Assembly: GCA_009760855.2 (NCBI GenBank)
Contig: WPIO01000020.1
Location: forward strand, 5,465,501 to 5,529,500
Reading direction: 5' to 3'
Length of the DNA: 64,000 bases
Origin: Cristatella mucedo
Lineage: Eukaryota; Bryozoa; Phylactolaemata; Cristatellidae
The notes under the pieces: model-generated
What the model was told of the DNA's origin: nothing
Seen by the model: only the letters and a program-made list of their open reading frames with translations
Database searches by the model: none
Part shown: in pieces, positions 1 through 10,290 of the stretch
Position numbering within the stretch: the stretch's first letter is position 1
Layout: each line of letters begins with the position of its first letter
Translations under genes and position numbers: made by a program

Positions 1-241
1 ATCCTAGGTTTAAGAGAGATAACTCTCCAAGCATGTCTATTTTCCTTTTTTAAGCTCAAGGCTAATGAAAACAGGCAGACTGATGAGCAAACGGCAATGC
101 CCTCACACAGTCAAGAGTTCAGTGAGGATGGTTCCATTTAACGAATGATTACAATGACAAAATAGAACTATTGCTTCGTTTTGGGGATAGCAAAAGTTAT
201 CTGCAGAAATATATATATGCATGCATATATATATTTATGGA

Positions 242-243
<2 letters not shown>

Positions 244-285
<42 letters not shown>
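244..285. repeat. (TA)n microsatellite
   Basis: An uninterrupted TA run of about 21 units. Shorter imperfect TA and TGCA stretches precede it at about 210-240. The three overlapping ORFs rich in alternating I and Y come from it and are not proteins. Confidence 0.95.
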
Positions 286-287
<2 letters not shown>

Positions 288-873
288 AAGCTCACAAATT
301 ATGCCACCATCGATGTCCAAGTTTCACAAGAGTCGGCAGATTTTCAATCAGGCACCACTCTGCAGCAACGCCATCTAGTAGATTACTAGTGCCTTATTTT
401 AAATGCTTTTCAGTTGACGATTTCTGAGATTGAACAATTGTCTGCTCCACTAATTCTGCCCATTTATTGCAGCAATGATACATACCTTAATCAAATCTGT
501 TAAAATTGTGCCGTCTTGTCTGTCATGGCCCATACATACGAGTCAGCGTATCAAAAATAAACTTAAAGGCAATGCATTATTTTGTCAGCCGTTTTTCCAA
601 TTAAAAATTTGATGGTAGCTTATGGGATTAATTATCCAAATCACTTGGATTTGCTAACACGGGATGCGGTCAATCAGGAAATGGGCTTTGATGAAGAATG
701 CAAATTCACAGTATATCAAACAAGCACTATACAAGTTGCATGAATACTTTTTTTTTAGTATAGATAGTTATGCTTCGATGGGCAATCCGCTGCCATTAGA
801 TATATTGAGAATCCCAGTCACTTCACCGAGCCGAAGATGCCTTTTGCATCAATTCAAGGCATACTTCGGACGG

Positions 874-981
874 CGTAGGTCTTTAACTCCACTATTTATA
901 TAAAACAGCATCATCACACTTTATGATCGTAGGTCTTTAACTCCACTATTTATATAAAACAGCATCATCACACTTTATGAT
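874..981. repeat. 54-bp tandem duplication, two identical copies
   Basis: Bases 874-927 are repeated at 928-981 with no differences that I can find; both copies begin CGTAGGTCTTTAACTCC. Identity of the copies suggests a recent duplication, or an assembly artefact. Confidence 0.9.
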
Positions 982-1934
982 AATGAGCCCATCGCATGCA
1001 CAGAGAGTTGCTACAGGGCAACTATAAATTAGTTGCATGGGATGCCTGCACAGGCTACACCAGCAAGAAGGAGTGGCTCTTTTGCAGACTCTGAGTAAAC
1101 TTACAGACTTAATGTGTATGCAACATTATGTTGCCTTGCATTCAGAAGCTCTCACAGATGCACCAGTTCTCTCGCCCACAGAACCACTAATCATAAAACT
1201 TATTGGGTAAACTTGACGTTCGAATTGCCAAAATTTGGTTAAAAAACTTGGAAGCATAAGATAAATCGGGTTGACAGATGCAACAGTTGACAGATAACGA
1301 TAGACGTATTAGATAACAGACAGGGCGGAGTCTTCGCTTAGTCTGGTGCTACATCCAGTCTGGTGCAGCTGAGACTTGCCAGTAGCAGCATTGCTTTTCT
1401 ACCTAGACTATGAGCACGTTTCAACCAAACCTATTACCATCATTTAAATCTTCCCAAGTATTGTACCCAATGTCTAAGCTTGACGTGGCTACAGAAAGAA
1501 AACTGGCATAAATAAAGTTCCCGTTCACGAGAGGCAACGCCTAATCAACAACTAAAGCAGAGCAGACACATATCAGTAACAGATGCATTCTTCGGGTAAT
1601 GCAAATGGATAGCCGAAGCCACAGCACTCAGCGGATAACCAAAAGTAGTCAATTAGCAATGGGATGGGAGAACTTAAAACTGGATAAATTCTTATGAGGC
1701 CTTGCAGATCGAGAAGAGCACAGGACCACGAATAGATGCCTTTGCAACCATAAAGGGAACTGATCTGAATGAAGCTTGACCACCACACAACAAACAATTG
1801 GATAAGAACAGACGAGCACAATTTGAATAGCAGCAGACTGTTCACTGCTCTCAATCGTTCAGTAGAATGTTAGAATGTGTGATCAATAGTGTCGGATAAA
1901 GCAAACAGATCCAGCATAAACAATGCAGTGAAAA

Positions 1935-2240
1935 TAGTAATACATTTGTTATAGCACCCTCCGATAGCTCACAAATCTTTCTAGGAAATTGACATTTGCT
2001 TCAAAAGAAGCACGATCGAAAGGCTAGTGATAGCATGCTCAATGACATCAAGCATAACATGGTTAGAAGTGACATATACAAGCTCCGCATGTAAATATGG
2101 CTAGTGGCACGTGTCAGCACGTATAAGCACATAAATGAAGAGTCACATGGACCCACTAAATGCTGCGATAAACAGATGCTTTTTATCACAATCATCATTG
2201 TTACCACTAACTCGTCGAATTGATGATCACATGGAAGAGA
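1935..2240 (-). mobile_element. L2-like LINE family A, 3'-end fragment
   Basis: Reverse-oriented 3' end of the dominant LINE family. It begins with an AT-rich tail, then the hallmark complement of the 'GCGCCTAGAAAGAG' tail motif in decayed form. The 3' UTR follows, with ACATGGTTAGAAGTGACAT near 2057 and a TGTCAGCACGTATAAGCACA block near 2113. Truncated before any RT sequence. Confidence 0.85.
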
Positions 2241-2439
2241 ACAGTTTCAGTTATATGGTGTCGTAAAATCCAAACTGGAACTTCCTAATACATCATTCTT
2301 TTCTACATGCGCCACAATCTATTTAGGGATGTAGTGTTTATTATCTTGGAAAAAAGGAAGACTAGGCTACCATTTTCGAGGAAGGCATTCAATTTAGCCC
2401 CTACAAATGTTGGTGGAATGATGGCTGATTAAAACGACT

Positions 2440-2805
2440 TTAGAGCCATGGGTGTATCCAGTGAAGCAGATATCCTGAGGGATAGAAGCTTTAGCTCTGC
2501 AGGTCCTAGACTGTGGAACTCGCTTCCACAATTCTTACGCAACGACATCTACTCTCCAACTGCCGACTATGGCACATCTTTTTCAGCGGTCCTGAACTGC
2601 TACTTCTATGCTACTCACTACCTCAACTGCTCTCCTAACTCTGCTATGCTTCCCACTTTCTCTTTGTTGCGTGAGACGAAGTCTGTTGGCTACCGAATGC
2701 GTATCGAAAGCCGCTTAGGCTGCGAGTGTGCTATACAAAACTCTCCTGCGTAACACCCACAAGGTCTTTATGACTTTGTGGAGTTACTGACGGAGATGTA
2801 TGGGA
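2440..2805 (+). mobile_element. LINE family B, C-terminal and 3'-UTR fragment
   Basis: The frame at 2448-2753 encodes a 101-residue tail with DRSFSSAGPRLWNSLPQFLR, the conserved C-terminal region after the RT in L2/CR1-group LINEs. Copies at 34838-36128 and 54693-56012 share this block and the ATHYLNC segment. The stop is followed by the family 3' UTR ('CTTTGTGGAGTTA' near 2774). It is 5'-truncated and lacks the RT, and the CATTA tail seen in the other copies is decayed. Confidence 0.85.
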
Positions 2806-3302
2806 GGGCAGTGTGTCTACGGTAAAGAAAAAAGGGTTCAGTATTATGTGAGCAGGTGATGAGCTCAATCTCATCGGCAGCCACTGTAGCAGTTGCACTG
2901 ACAAAGGCATAGTCCGGTTAAAACTATGCACTGCTCTTTAACAGCATAGCAATGCTAAAAGAAGCTTGCACATCCACACGAGCCTATGAAGAATCCCGGC
3001 TTCCTAATGCTGCAGCTGTGCCGGGACATGTGGCTGACAGTAGAGCAGGCATGGTACTTGTTGCCCAGCCTAAATCATCCACAGCTGGCCCGGGCAGATA
3101 ATAGATTTGCTGGGCCAATTATCTTTATGCTGAGACTACTCTGTAAAAGTTGACGAGTTTAACCACAGCAATGACTTGTCTCGAGCACAACGGTTGGCTG
3201 CAACTTTTCGTGCACGGCCGAGTTACTGCCCTGTGACACAAACCAAATAGAAGACATCATCAGTGCTACCTGTCGGTCCCCACTAGCCAGAAGCACTTCT
3301 GG
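2806..3302. other. Unassigned DNA
   Basis: No coding segment, repeat unit or RNA gene recognised between the family B tail and the candidate terminal exon. Confidence 0.5.
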
Positions 3303-3441
3303 TCACACTGCGTGCTGACCAGGGAGCTCTAGTAGTGCCGACGTGTTCGGGCATGCAGCTCTGCCCGTCAGGCTCAATAAGAGCAGCAAACTTTGACCGG
3401 GACAGGCCGGTAAAGTAGGAAAACTCGGCAGACCGTGCAAA
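3303..3441 (-). CDS. Possible terminal exon of the minus-strand gene
   Basis: Going down the minus strand from the exon at 3558-4131, an acceptor-like TGATTTCAG ends at 3442. Joining that exon (phase 2) to base 3441 gives a frame open for 45 codons, ending in TGA at 3303-3305. Another frame of the same segment is also open (51 codons, with SYFTGLSRSKFAALIEPDG). It looks more protein-like but does not fit the splice phase. Real exon, wrong acceptor and chance are all possible. Confidence 0.2.
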
Positions 3442-3557
3442 CTGAAATCACTTATACCTGCCAAAAAATCTACGAGACTACGTCAAAGCAGAAAGGGGTG
3501 CACGGCAAGTGAAGGCCGAAATGCCACGCCTAAGCAAGAACGAGCCAACGAACTTAC

Positions 3558-4131
3558 GTAGTCGGGATCACTGCATCAACGTCATCTCGCGTAGCATCAG
3601 GGTCACATATTTTCATGCCTTTCTGTTGAATCTTGGAAACCCTTGGCTTTCGGACAGCAGAGGCAGTCTTCGGCTTGGAAGCAGCAGCATCCGAATCCTG
3701 CAGAACAGCGCTGTTGCCTGTGCCGACTCCAGCAGAGGCTGTGGGGGACAACGGCTGGGTCAGCAGCTCCGATTTTACCTTGATCTTTCCCCTGCTGCTG
3801 GCAGCCTGTGCATTGTAGGAAGCTGCACCGCCTGGCTGCTGTGGCTGGCTATAACTGCCACTGCTGAGTGGCATGGGCTCAGGAGTTGATACGGGCAGCC
3901 CATCAGCAAAACAAAGATCAGGCAGATCCAGCTCGATGTCACCGAGTGCACAGTCGGAGCGCAAGGCGGTTTCGAAAGACTTCAGCTGCATTTCCCAGCC
4001 ATCTTTGCCGCCTTTGCCTCCTTCGCTAGACAAGGAGTTCAGTCTGGCCGCTGCCAGCGGCAAGCCACGCAGACCTGGCCCATTGTTTTCGACAGTATGC
4101 AGGTTAAGCTCCAGCACACGGGCATCTAGCT
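3558..4131 (-). CDS. Internal exon of an unidentified protein, disordered regulator-like
   Basis: The minus-strand frame is open over this stretch. It is bounded by a pyrimidine-rich acceptor (TGTTGCCGTGTTGCAG) just before 4131 and a strong donor (AC|GTAAGT) just after 3558. The 574-nt exon encodes about 191 residues, starting LDARVLELNLHTVE (possible short helix). An acidic segment follows (DIELDLPDLCFADG), then Ser/Pro/Gln/Ala-rich disorder. A KIKVKSE stretch fits a sumoylation consensus (VKSE), and a basic segment VRKPRVSKIQQKG ends the exon. Composition resembles a nuclear regulatory protein, but I do not recognise a family. The stop in the raw ORF lies in the donor itself (ACG TAA), so it is intronic. 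Entry phase is 1 and exit phase 2; the entry phase matches the exon at 9580-9696. The plus-strand ORFs here are antisense shadows. Confidence 0.55.
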
Positions 4132-4328
4132 CTGCAACACGGCAACAGCAGGACACAGGCATCAGGTACAGAACAAGAACTCAAATCCCAGAGAATTATG
4201 CAGGGGGCAGGAGTACCGGCAGAGGCCCAGGTACCGGCAGATGGATAAGTATTGCATTCAGCAACACCAGCAGTGGGTCAGCAGCCTGTAGGCAGCAGCA
4301 GTGGTCACCACCAACAGTAGTGGTCAGA

Positions 4329-4448
4329 AGCAGCAGTCAGTAGCAGCAGCAGTCAGTAGCAGCAGCAGTCAGTAGCAGCAGCAGCAGTCGACGGAGCAGT
4401 GTCAGCAGGAGCAGGAGCAGTGGTCAGCAGCAGTCAGCAGCAGTAGCA
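4329..4448. repeat. Imperfect CAGCAGT/CAGTAG minisatellite
   Basis: Short units built from CAG triplets and CAGTAGCAG variants, repeated irregularly. In the model proposed here it lies within the intron of the minus-strand gene, about 200 bp upstream of its exon. Confidence 0.85.
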
Positions 4449-5099
4449 ATAATGGGTGCACATGAAACAAAGCACAAATTGCACAGTCCAACAAAAGAAG
4501 AAGACAGTGTTGCTGTAACAGATCGAGATGCTGATGAAAGATGTATAAAGCTGTAGATCAGCATATTGGCTAAACCTATTCTGGGGACATTTAACTGAGA
4601 CATTAAAATTAAGGACTAGAAGCAGGCGCTCTAGCCTGCTGCCTGGAAGCTCACTATATCACAAGAGTGCAGAAACCACATGCATGATAGGGGTGGGGTA
4701 ACAAACCCACGCTAGGGCGCAGGAAACTGTGGGGCACCTATAGACTAGTCAGAAGCACAAGAGCATCGGCTGAATACCGACAGCATCTGCCCCGTGGCAA
4801 ACAATATCAGCAATGCTAGGTCAAAGGTTTGACATGAGTAATGCAACAGAGTGATGCTATTTCGAAGTTATTGGTATAAAAAAAGGAACACCTCTGGAAG
4901 ATAAGACTGCACGAATTAAAAAAAATGTGACTTTTGTATAGGGTATAGGCCGGGGTCCTGAATAGAGGGAATAAGTAATAAACAAAGGATATCTTAATAG
5001 TGTCCTAGGATAACTAAATCTTCTTTGACCACTTTAAACATGTTCGAAAAGAAGCTGTCAATTGGTAAGTGATATCATGGCAGTATGAGTAAGCATAAG
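4449..5099. other. Unassigned DNA
   Basis: Nothing recognised; part of the proposed intron. Confidence 0.5.
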
Positions 5100-5905
5100 C
5101 ACAGAAACATCAATTTGCACAGAACCTGCAAATGGTACAAGGTACAGCTGATTTACTGGCGTTGTTAATGCCTTTAAGGCAGCAGACGTCATCGGTCTGC
5201 TGGATGAGTTCCAGACTTAAGGATCGTAGATCTTTACGAGCATAGATCGTTAGGAGCACAAAAGCACGATCTCTAACGGATTCGAGGTCAGCTGGAGGCA
5301 CGACTAAAAAGTGGTGTGATGTCCAGCTTATGTGTGGGTAGTTGGGACAGACAGGCCTGAGCTTGAGAATAAAGGAACTTTCGAGCAACAAAGTTTTTAC
5401 GTCGACACGTTGCTTGTTCAGGAGCAAGTAAAAGTCAGTATAAAGTGCTGCAATGTGGCAATGTCGATGATCACAACAGACAAACCAAGCTGCAGAGTTT
5501 TGAACCAACTGAAAGCTTACTGCACTCACCGGAAGGATTGCAAGTAGAGGGTTGGAGAGGCCGGGGTGCTATGTCGAAAATGCAGGAACAAGATTGGACC
5601 TGGTACCCCTGTATAAGCAGGCCTGAATTTTAGAAATGTGGTGTCGACGAAAGAAGGCGGACTTGATTATAAGGCTGCCACGGTAGTCCAGTGAAAGGTT
5701 ATTTTGGAACTTAGCAGCCACATTGCATGCAGGTACTACAGTTGATAAGTAGACAGTGCTGATTTCGCAGGATAGGTTTTCCAATTTCTGAGTAACTAAG
5801 TTTGCCTTAACTAGTACATTAGTTTTACTGTCCTTCAATTTAAGTTCGTTTGATGCCACCCAGTGCAAGTGGCAGATCTGAAGGCTGCCAGGGAGCTGTG
5901 TCAAG
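5100..5905 (-). mobile_element. L2-like LINE family A, decayed post-RT region
   Basis: Two minus-strand frames carry the post-RT region. At 5569-5904 KDSKTNVLV corresponds to the LNDDKTNLLVMG block of the better copy at 58644-59054, followed by SLDYRG, KSAFFRRHHISKIQACL and LVPAFST. At 5110-5529 are FQLVQNSAAWFVC, matching LQLVQNSAARLICRE in that copy, and VRDRAF. The tail is missing, and the next copy begins at 5906. Confidence 0.75.
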
Positions 5906-7240
5906 AATAATATTACTATGACATTTGTATAGCACCCATAGAGAACAATATCTTTCTAGACACTGTATGTATTCTGCAAAAGAATCACTGCCGAATGGTT
6001 AGACATAACAAGCATTACATGGTCAGAGGTGAAATGCACAGGATCAGCATGCAAATATGGTTAGTGGCAGCCTGAACAGTCAGCACACACATAAGCCCAC
6101 AAAGGACGAATCACATAGAACATCTAAGTGCTATGATAAATAGATGCATGTTTAGCTACTTTTTAGAAGTTTGTCAAGTCATGGAATGTCATTATGCAGT
6201 CAGAAGTGAGTTTTAGAGTTTGGGAGCATACTAGCTAAAGGCACAGTCTCTAAAGTATTTGTTGTAACTGCGAGGTGCAGCAAAACGATTATATCCAGAA
6301 AATCGGGTTGTACTAAGCTTGGCCTGGTGGGGAGTGAATCTGGTGGGTATGCTGAAGCCAACAAATGAATGGACCTAAAGGCGAATGACAAATGAATGCA
6401 TTGCATGACTGAGAGCCAGTGCAGGTGGCAAGAAGTGGTGTGATGTGGCAACTTCGACACTCACGATGGACAAAACCTATCTGCAGTTTTGCACCAGCTG
6501 TAGTCGCCTGATTGTACAGGCCGGTAAATCAGCAAGCAGTGACTTACAAAAGTCCAGGAGGGATGTCACAAATGGATTACCAGATTTATATGCAGTATCC
6601 TTGTCTAAGCAGGCCCGAATGTTAGCAATGTTATGTAGCTGAACGTAGGTTGTGGAGCTGATGTGGTCGTCTAATGAAATAATAATAATAATAATAATTC
6701 ACTTGATAAAGCGCCCTCAGAGAACTCAATCTCTCTCTAGGCGCTTTACATTTGCTGTAAAGTGAAATGCAATTGTCACTTAGGAACAAGACGCCTACAC
6801 TTGGAGCAGATTCAACAGGAGATATGCTGGTAGAACCGATTTTGACCAATAGGTTTACCAATTTCCGAATAACTCTTGGTTTTCCACATAGCTAGTAGGT
6901 TGGTTTTTATCATCGTTGAATTCAAGAAAGTTTGCTGGCTTTTGTGTGCGGATGACATCAATAAATGAAGCAAGGGAGTTAAGAGAATTCGAGGTGCTTG
7001 GAGGCTAGGAGGGATCAAAGCAGAGGTACAACTGAGTGCATCTGCTTAGAAGTCAAAGCCTAGGTTGTGCCTGACAATTATATTGGTACGAGGGAGAGTA
7101 AAAACTGGGAAAAACATCGGGCCAAGCACAGAGCCCTGAGGTAACACATACTTCAGTGTTTTTTCGGATGACTGCTTTTTGTTGTCATCAATACTCTGGA
7201 GTCTGCCACTGAGATAGGGTTTGACATTTCAAAGACATGG
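5906..7240 (-). mobile_element. L2-like LINE family A, long copy with partial RT
   Basis: It starts with the AT tail at 5906 and runs through the 3' UTR and the C-terminal region: a Trp-Leu block at 6200-6460 (CHLHWLSV) and the QLVQNSA-equivalent near 6480. It is interrupted by a nested tail (6678-6775). It then resumes with the DDKTNLL-equivalent near 6900 and reaches the RT, where the minus frame near 7080-7235 reads LSGRLQSIDDNK-like and LPQGSVLGP-like segments before breaking off. Many stops and frameshifts; dead. Confidence 0.8.
6678..6775 (-). mobile_element. Nested 3'-tail insertion of family A
   Basis: A (AAT)n tail followed by the terminal motif (CTTGATAAAGCGCCCTCAGA, then TCTCTAGGCGCTTTACA) interrupts the older copy at 5906-7240. 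Host sequence stops at GGTCGTCTAATGAA and resumes at TCACTTAGGAA. Only about 100 bp of the element was inserted, an extreme 5' truncation. It is less decayed than its host, as expected for a younger insertion. Confidence 0.85.
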
Positions 7241-7475
7241 GAACGATTAAAGTACAGTTCTGTATCATCGATATATAAATGAAAAACTAGATTTTTCTTA
7301 GCGATTACATTGGCAAGGGGAGGAATATGAATCGTAAAAACGAAAATATAAATATGTAAATTCAAATTGCAATAATTTACAGGCGATATCACAAATGGGT
7401 TTCTTTGTTCGGTTATAACACTCTTGTCTGAGCAGGCGCAGATTTTAGCAACGTATAAAAGCTAAAAATAGGGCA
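7240..7475 (-). mobile_element. L2-like LINE family A, RT catalytic fragment
   Basis: The minus frame near 7250-7320 contains FHLYIDDTELY, the RT catalytic motif (Y-x-D-D) of L2/CR1-group LINEs, preceded by IPPLANVIAKKNL. This matches YTLPLAGVIAKHNL of the copy at 59340-59410, so the segment comes from a second copy. A third small family A piece follows at about 7380-7475 (resembling 6560-6650). The area is a mosaic of at least three broken copies. Confidence 0.7.
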
Positions 7476-7831
7476 ACTTGAGGGTAAGTGAGGGTATTCT
7501 ATCACTTGCTCTAACAACGAGCTGTGGGTGCATACAAATTCATTTGCTTCTTGCTGGAGTTTATTTCAAGATTGAGCCCAATGAGCAGATCCCAAAGCGG
7601 CTTTAGTGACTAGCTGAGAATGTAGCTTGTAGCTCTTCGAAAGACACTTACAGGATTGAGTCCTATAACTTCTAAACATAAAGGCAATGCCGAGCGATGG
7701 CACAACATCAGTAGCTTAATATGAGAATGCCAAAACAAACAAGCTAAACAATGAGCATGCACATGGCAAAAACAAAAATGCAGGCTAGCTTGCTGTGCTA
7801 TCATCGTGCAGCAAATTTACACCAATCTGAT

Positions 7832-7960
7832 TTGGCCCAGTAGTAAGAAGCTACTTCTTAAACAGCCGAGTTCGTGAGTTCGAACCTTTCGGTATTCCCA
7901 AAGCACCAGGATAGAGATTAACTTCTCTTGGGGTGCCATAACAATTATTTATATAATTTT
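7832..7960 (+). mobile_element. tRNA-derived SINE with family A LINE tail (SINE-2)
   Basis: The head resembles a tRNA with an A-box-like TGGCCCAGTAGTAAG and a B box GAGTTCGAACC. The 3' part (AGGATAGAGATTAACTTCTC then TTGGGGTGCCAT) matches the terminal block of family A (CTAGAAAGAGATTGAGTTCT then CTGAGGGCGCTTT). It ends in ATTATTTATATAA. A SINE sharing its partner LINE's tail is a known arrangement; the partner assignment is inferred from this similarity. A second copy is at 41440-41592 on the minus strand. Confidence 0.7.
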
Positions 7961-8689
7961 TTTCTTCTTTCTTCCCTTTCCAGCTTCGAATTCTTCTAAA
8001 CGGCATGGTAGCTTCCAGCGGCTAACTTCTTTCATGATGCTTAAAGTTGCCTTTTTAAGCTCGGTACCATCGACGAAATCCAAGCACGGACTTGGCAAAG
8101 AACCAGCTCCCAACACATTTCACCAACCCTCCTCCCCCCTCCCGAAAACTGCTGGGCCCAGAGCTGGCTGCTTGGCATGCAAGGTCTCTTAGGGTGGTAC
8201 ATACAAATCCCTTGTTACTATCCCTGCAATAATTAGAGCAGCCAGTGCCCAGGGCATGCAGGCTACACAAATACAAAATCATTATCCCATCGGTCATGAG
8301 TGCATGCCATACACCTGCCGAGCCAGACGAAGAAACCATAAGTTTAAGAAAACCTTGCTGCCAGAGATCGATGACAGCAGCCATGTCAATCTAGGACGGT
8401 GAGCAGCAGGAGAGAGGGGATTACCTACTCCCAGTGTGCCTTGTCATGCACACAATATCAGCTGGCTAAGCTAGAGTCACTCCGGTTCGACACATGCACG
8501 AAACCAAGCTCCAGTGCAAAAAAATGCACTTGTTCGGCTAACCATTAACTGCACTGCCAGTGATCTTGTGATTTTTTAGTTTTGCGTGCTTAGCATGTTC
8601 GCCTGTTCATGACTCAGTGCATGTTACTAGTAAGGGGTCCCACTAACCGGTGGCCCCAAGTGCCTTTGACATTCCGGTCTAAGCAAGCT
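7961..8689. other. Unassigned DNA
   Basis: No supported gene. The minus-strand ORF at 8055-8384 has no recognised domain and no convincing splice context. Confidence 0.5.
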
Positions 8690-8990
8690 ACTACTACTAC
8701 TAATAATAATAACAATAATGTACTTGATAAAGCGCCCTCAGAGAACTTAATCTCTTTCTAGGCGCTTTACATTTGCTGCAAAGGGAAATGCAATTGAATG
8801 GTAAGTAAAATCATGCTTGAAAAACAAACAAAATTAATAACATGGTTAGGGGTGACATGCACAGGGTCAGCATGCAAATGTGGTTAGTGGCAGCATGCAC
8901 AGTGTCAGCACGCATAAGCACGTGAAGGACGAATCGCAGGGACCCACTAAATGCTGTCCTAAATAGGTGTGTTTAAAGCAGTTCTAAATT
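8690..8990 (-). mobile_element. L2-like LINE family A, 3'-end fragment
   Basis: A (TAC)n/(TAA)n tail from about 8690, then the well-preserved terminal motif (GATAAAGCGCCCTCAGAG at about 8729) and the 3' UTR with GGGGTGACATGCACAGGGTC and AGCATGCACAGTGTCAGCAC. One of the least decayed copies; truncated before the coding region. Confidence 0.9.
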
Positions 8991-9070
8991 TTGTTTAAGC
9001 TTGACACCAGTCAAGCTTAAAAAACCTTGATTATTGCTTCTCTACATGGCAAGCTGTAATGTTCCTAGAT

Positions 9071-9257
9071 CAGTGGTTCTCAGAATTCCTAATACGCGAC
9101 CCTTTCATGCAGTTCCTCGTGTTGCGGGACGGGACCCCTAACCATATAGTTATTGTGTCCAAAATGTGGAAATGCGTTTTCGATGGTCTTAGGCAACCCC
9201 TATGAAAGGGTCGCTCGACCCCCGAAGGGGTCTCAACCCACTGGTTGAAAACTGCTA
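9071..9257. mobile_element. SPIN-like non-autonomous hAT MITE, copy 1
   Basis: The 187-bp element begins CAGTGGTTCTCAG and ends TTGAAAACTGCTA, an imperfect terminal inverted repeat. Inside are near-palindromic GACCC/GGGTC blocks (ACGCGACCCTTTCATGC, GGTCTTAGGCAACCCCTATG, AAAGGGTCGCTCGACCCCCG). From memory, this layout and wording closely follow the SPIN family of hAT (Buster-type) MITEs. Flanking octamers TCCTAGAT (9063-9070) and TCGCAGAT (9258-9265) agree at 6 of 8 positions, consistent with a decayed 8-bp target duplication. No transposase is present, and none is visible in the window. A second copy lies at 61762-61945. Confidence 0.8.
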
Positions 9258-9579
9258 TCGCAGATCCATATTTGGCTTTTTTAAGGCACAATACAGATGG
9301 TATTATTATTATTATCATCCATATTTCACCAAACCCGCTAACTCCCATAACGGCCACGGTGTGTTGGTACCGATATCATATCTACAGTCTTCGGTAACGA
9401 GGCTTATAGAAAATACGCATTGACATCGAGATACAAGTAACCAATGCCAATAGCCAGATTTAAGGATGTCGAAAGAAAAAATAGCAAGCAAATAAAAGCT
9501 GCTGATCGTGGCAGTCACTCGTTTAGCCCAGTGTCTTGCTCAGAAAAAAGCACTCGGTGGCAAAAGCAGGAGACCCTAC

Positions 9580-9696
9580 CTTTCAGTATCTCATAGCCAG
9601 TCCTGCCTGTAGTGGCTCCAGTACTGCTTCTAGTCAGAGCAGCACCACCTTTTCGAATAGCTCTCTTGCTGCTGAGCATAGGCTTCGCATTGTGAC
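9580..9696 (-). CDS. Candidate small exon joining the exon at 3558-4131
   Basis: A T-rich acceptor (GTATGCGTTTTTGTTGCAG) ends just before 9696 and a donor (AAAG|GTAGGG) follows 9580. The exon is 117 nt (39 codons, phase 1 in and out) and encodes a basic Ser/Thr/Gly-rich stretch including NAKPMLSSKRAIRKGGAAL and ending TGRTGYEILK. Its exit phase 1 fits the entry of the exon at 4131: the split codon becomes GAG (Glu), giving EILK-E-LDARVL. A phase match has a one-in-three chance by accident. I do not recognise the protein. The plus-strand ORF across it is the competing reading. Confidence 0.4.
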
Positions 9697-9802
9697 CTGC
9701 AACAAAAACGCATACAAATAGCACCACTGAGAGCACATAATTGGAGCTCAAACCTAACTCAAGGCCGACGTTTCGGATTTTGCAAATCACATGGGCCTTT
9801 AC

Positions 9803-10074
9803 GTAAATGAGGTGTCTGCACGAAGCTTGCCTGGCGCCATGGGGCTCGAATGAAAGCTCGAGACTGCAGCCCAAGCAACCAAACTCCTCGAAAAATTGTT
9901 GGCACCAAAAGAACCATCGAGGAGATCCTTGAAGACCAGAAGATGAGCCACATGGTCAGCACACTGCATGGGCTCAGCTTTCGAGACACCAGCCTCAGAA
10001 TAGCCATAATGAAAACTGGGCAAAAAAGGAGCATGCAAGTTCGAATGCCAGCTGGCAACCATCGTGAACACAGG
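9803..10074. other. Coding-like segment, strand unresolved
   Basis: Two competing readings. Minus: an acceptor (TTTTTTGCCCAG) before 10015 and a donor (TTTAC|GTAAAGG) after 9803 bound a 213-nt phase 2-2 frame containing CADHVAHLLVFKDLLDGSFG. Plus: the frame at 9811-10074 contains TKRTIEEILEDQKMSHMV and ends at a possible donor CACAG|GTAAAA. The minus frame does not pass in phase into the 9580-9696 frame proposed above. I could not decide; neither protein is recognised. Confidence 0.2.
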
Positions 10075-10144
10075 TAAAAGGAGTAGTTCAGCAGGATGAA
10101 TAAATGACGTAGAGTAAATAAATAGAAGGCAAAGCAAAGATTAG

Positions 10145-10290
10145 CTTATCCAACAGCCTCAGTTGCATAGCAACAGAACACCCTTAGTGATATAATCCTG
10201 CCTGCAGTAACCAATGTGGAGCTGCCTGCTGCAGGACTGGAACCAATGACCTGGGTCGTGTAGAACGAGCACCTCACCCTCCCCCAAATT
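10145..10290 (-). mobile_element. tRNA-derived SINE family S1
   Basis: On the minus strand: a tRNA-like head with B-box-like GGTTCCAGTCC, then CTGCAGCAGG, a middle segment reading TCACTAAGGGTGTTCTGTTG and an end GGCTGTTGGATAAGCTAAT. The same order (B box, CTGCAG, AAGGCTCTTCTGCTG, GCTGATAAATCAGCTAAT) recurs in five other copies in this window. Confidence 0.65.

Larger units (their letters stand above)
1..1934. other. Intergenic, no gene recognised
   Basis: I see no coding segment with splice signals and no recognisable element here apart from the TA microsatellite at 244-285 and the 54-bp tandem duplication at 874-981. The minus-strand ORF at 1573-1854 is cysteine- and leucine-rich and matches no family I know. 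Confidence 0.6.

Noticed and set aside
3873..4343. 156-aa plus-strand ORF
   Set aside because: Antisense to the minus-strand exon; no splice or domain support.
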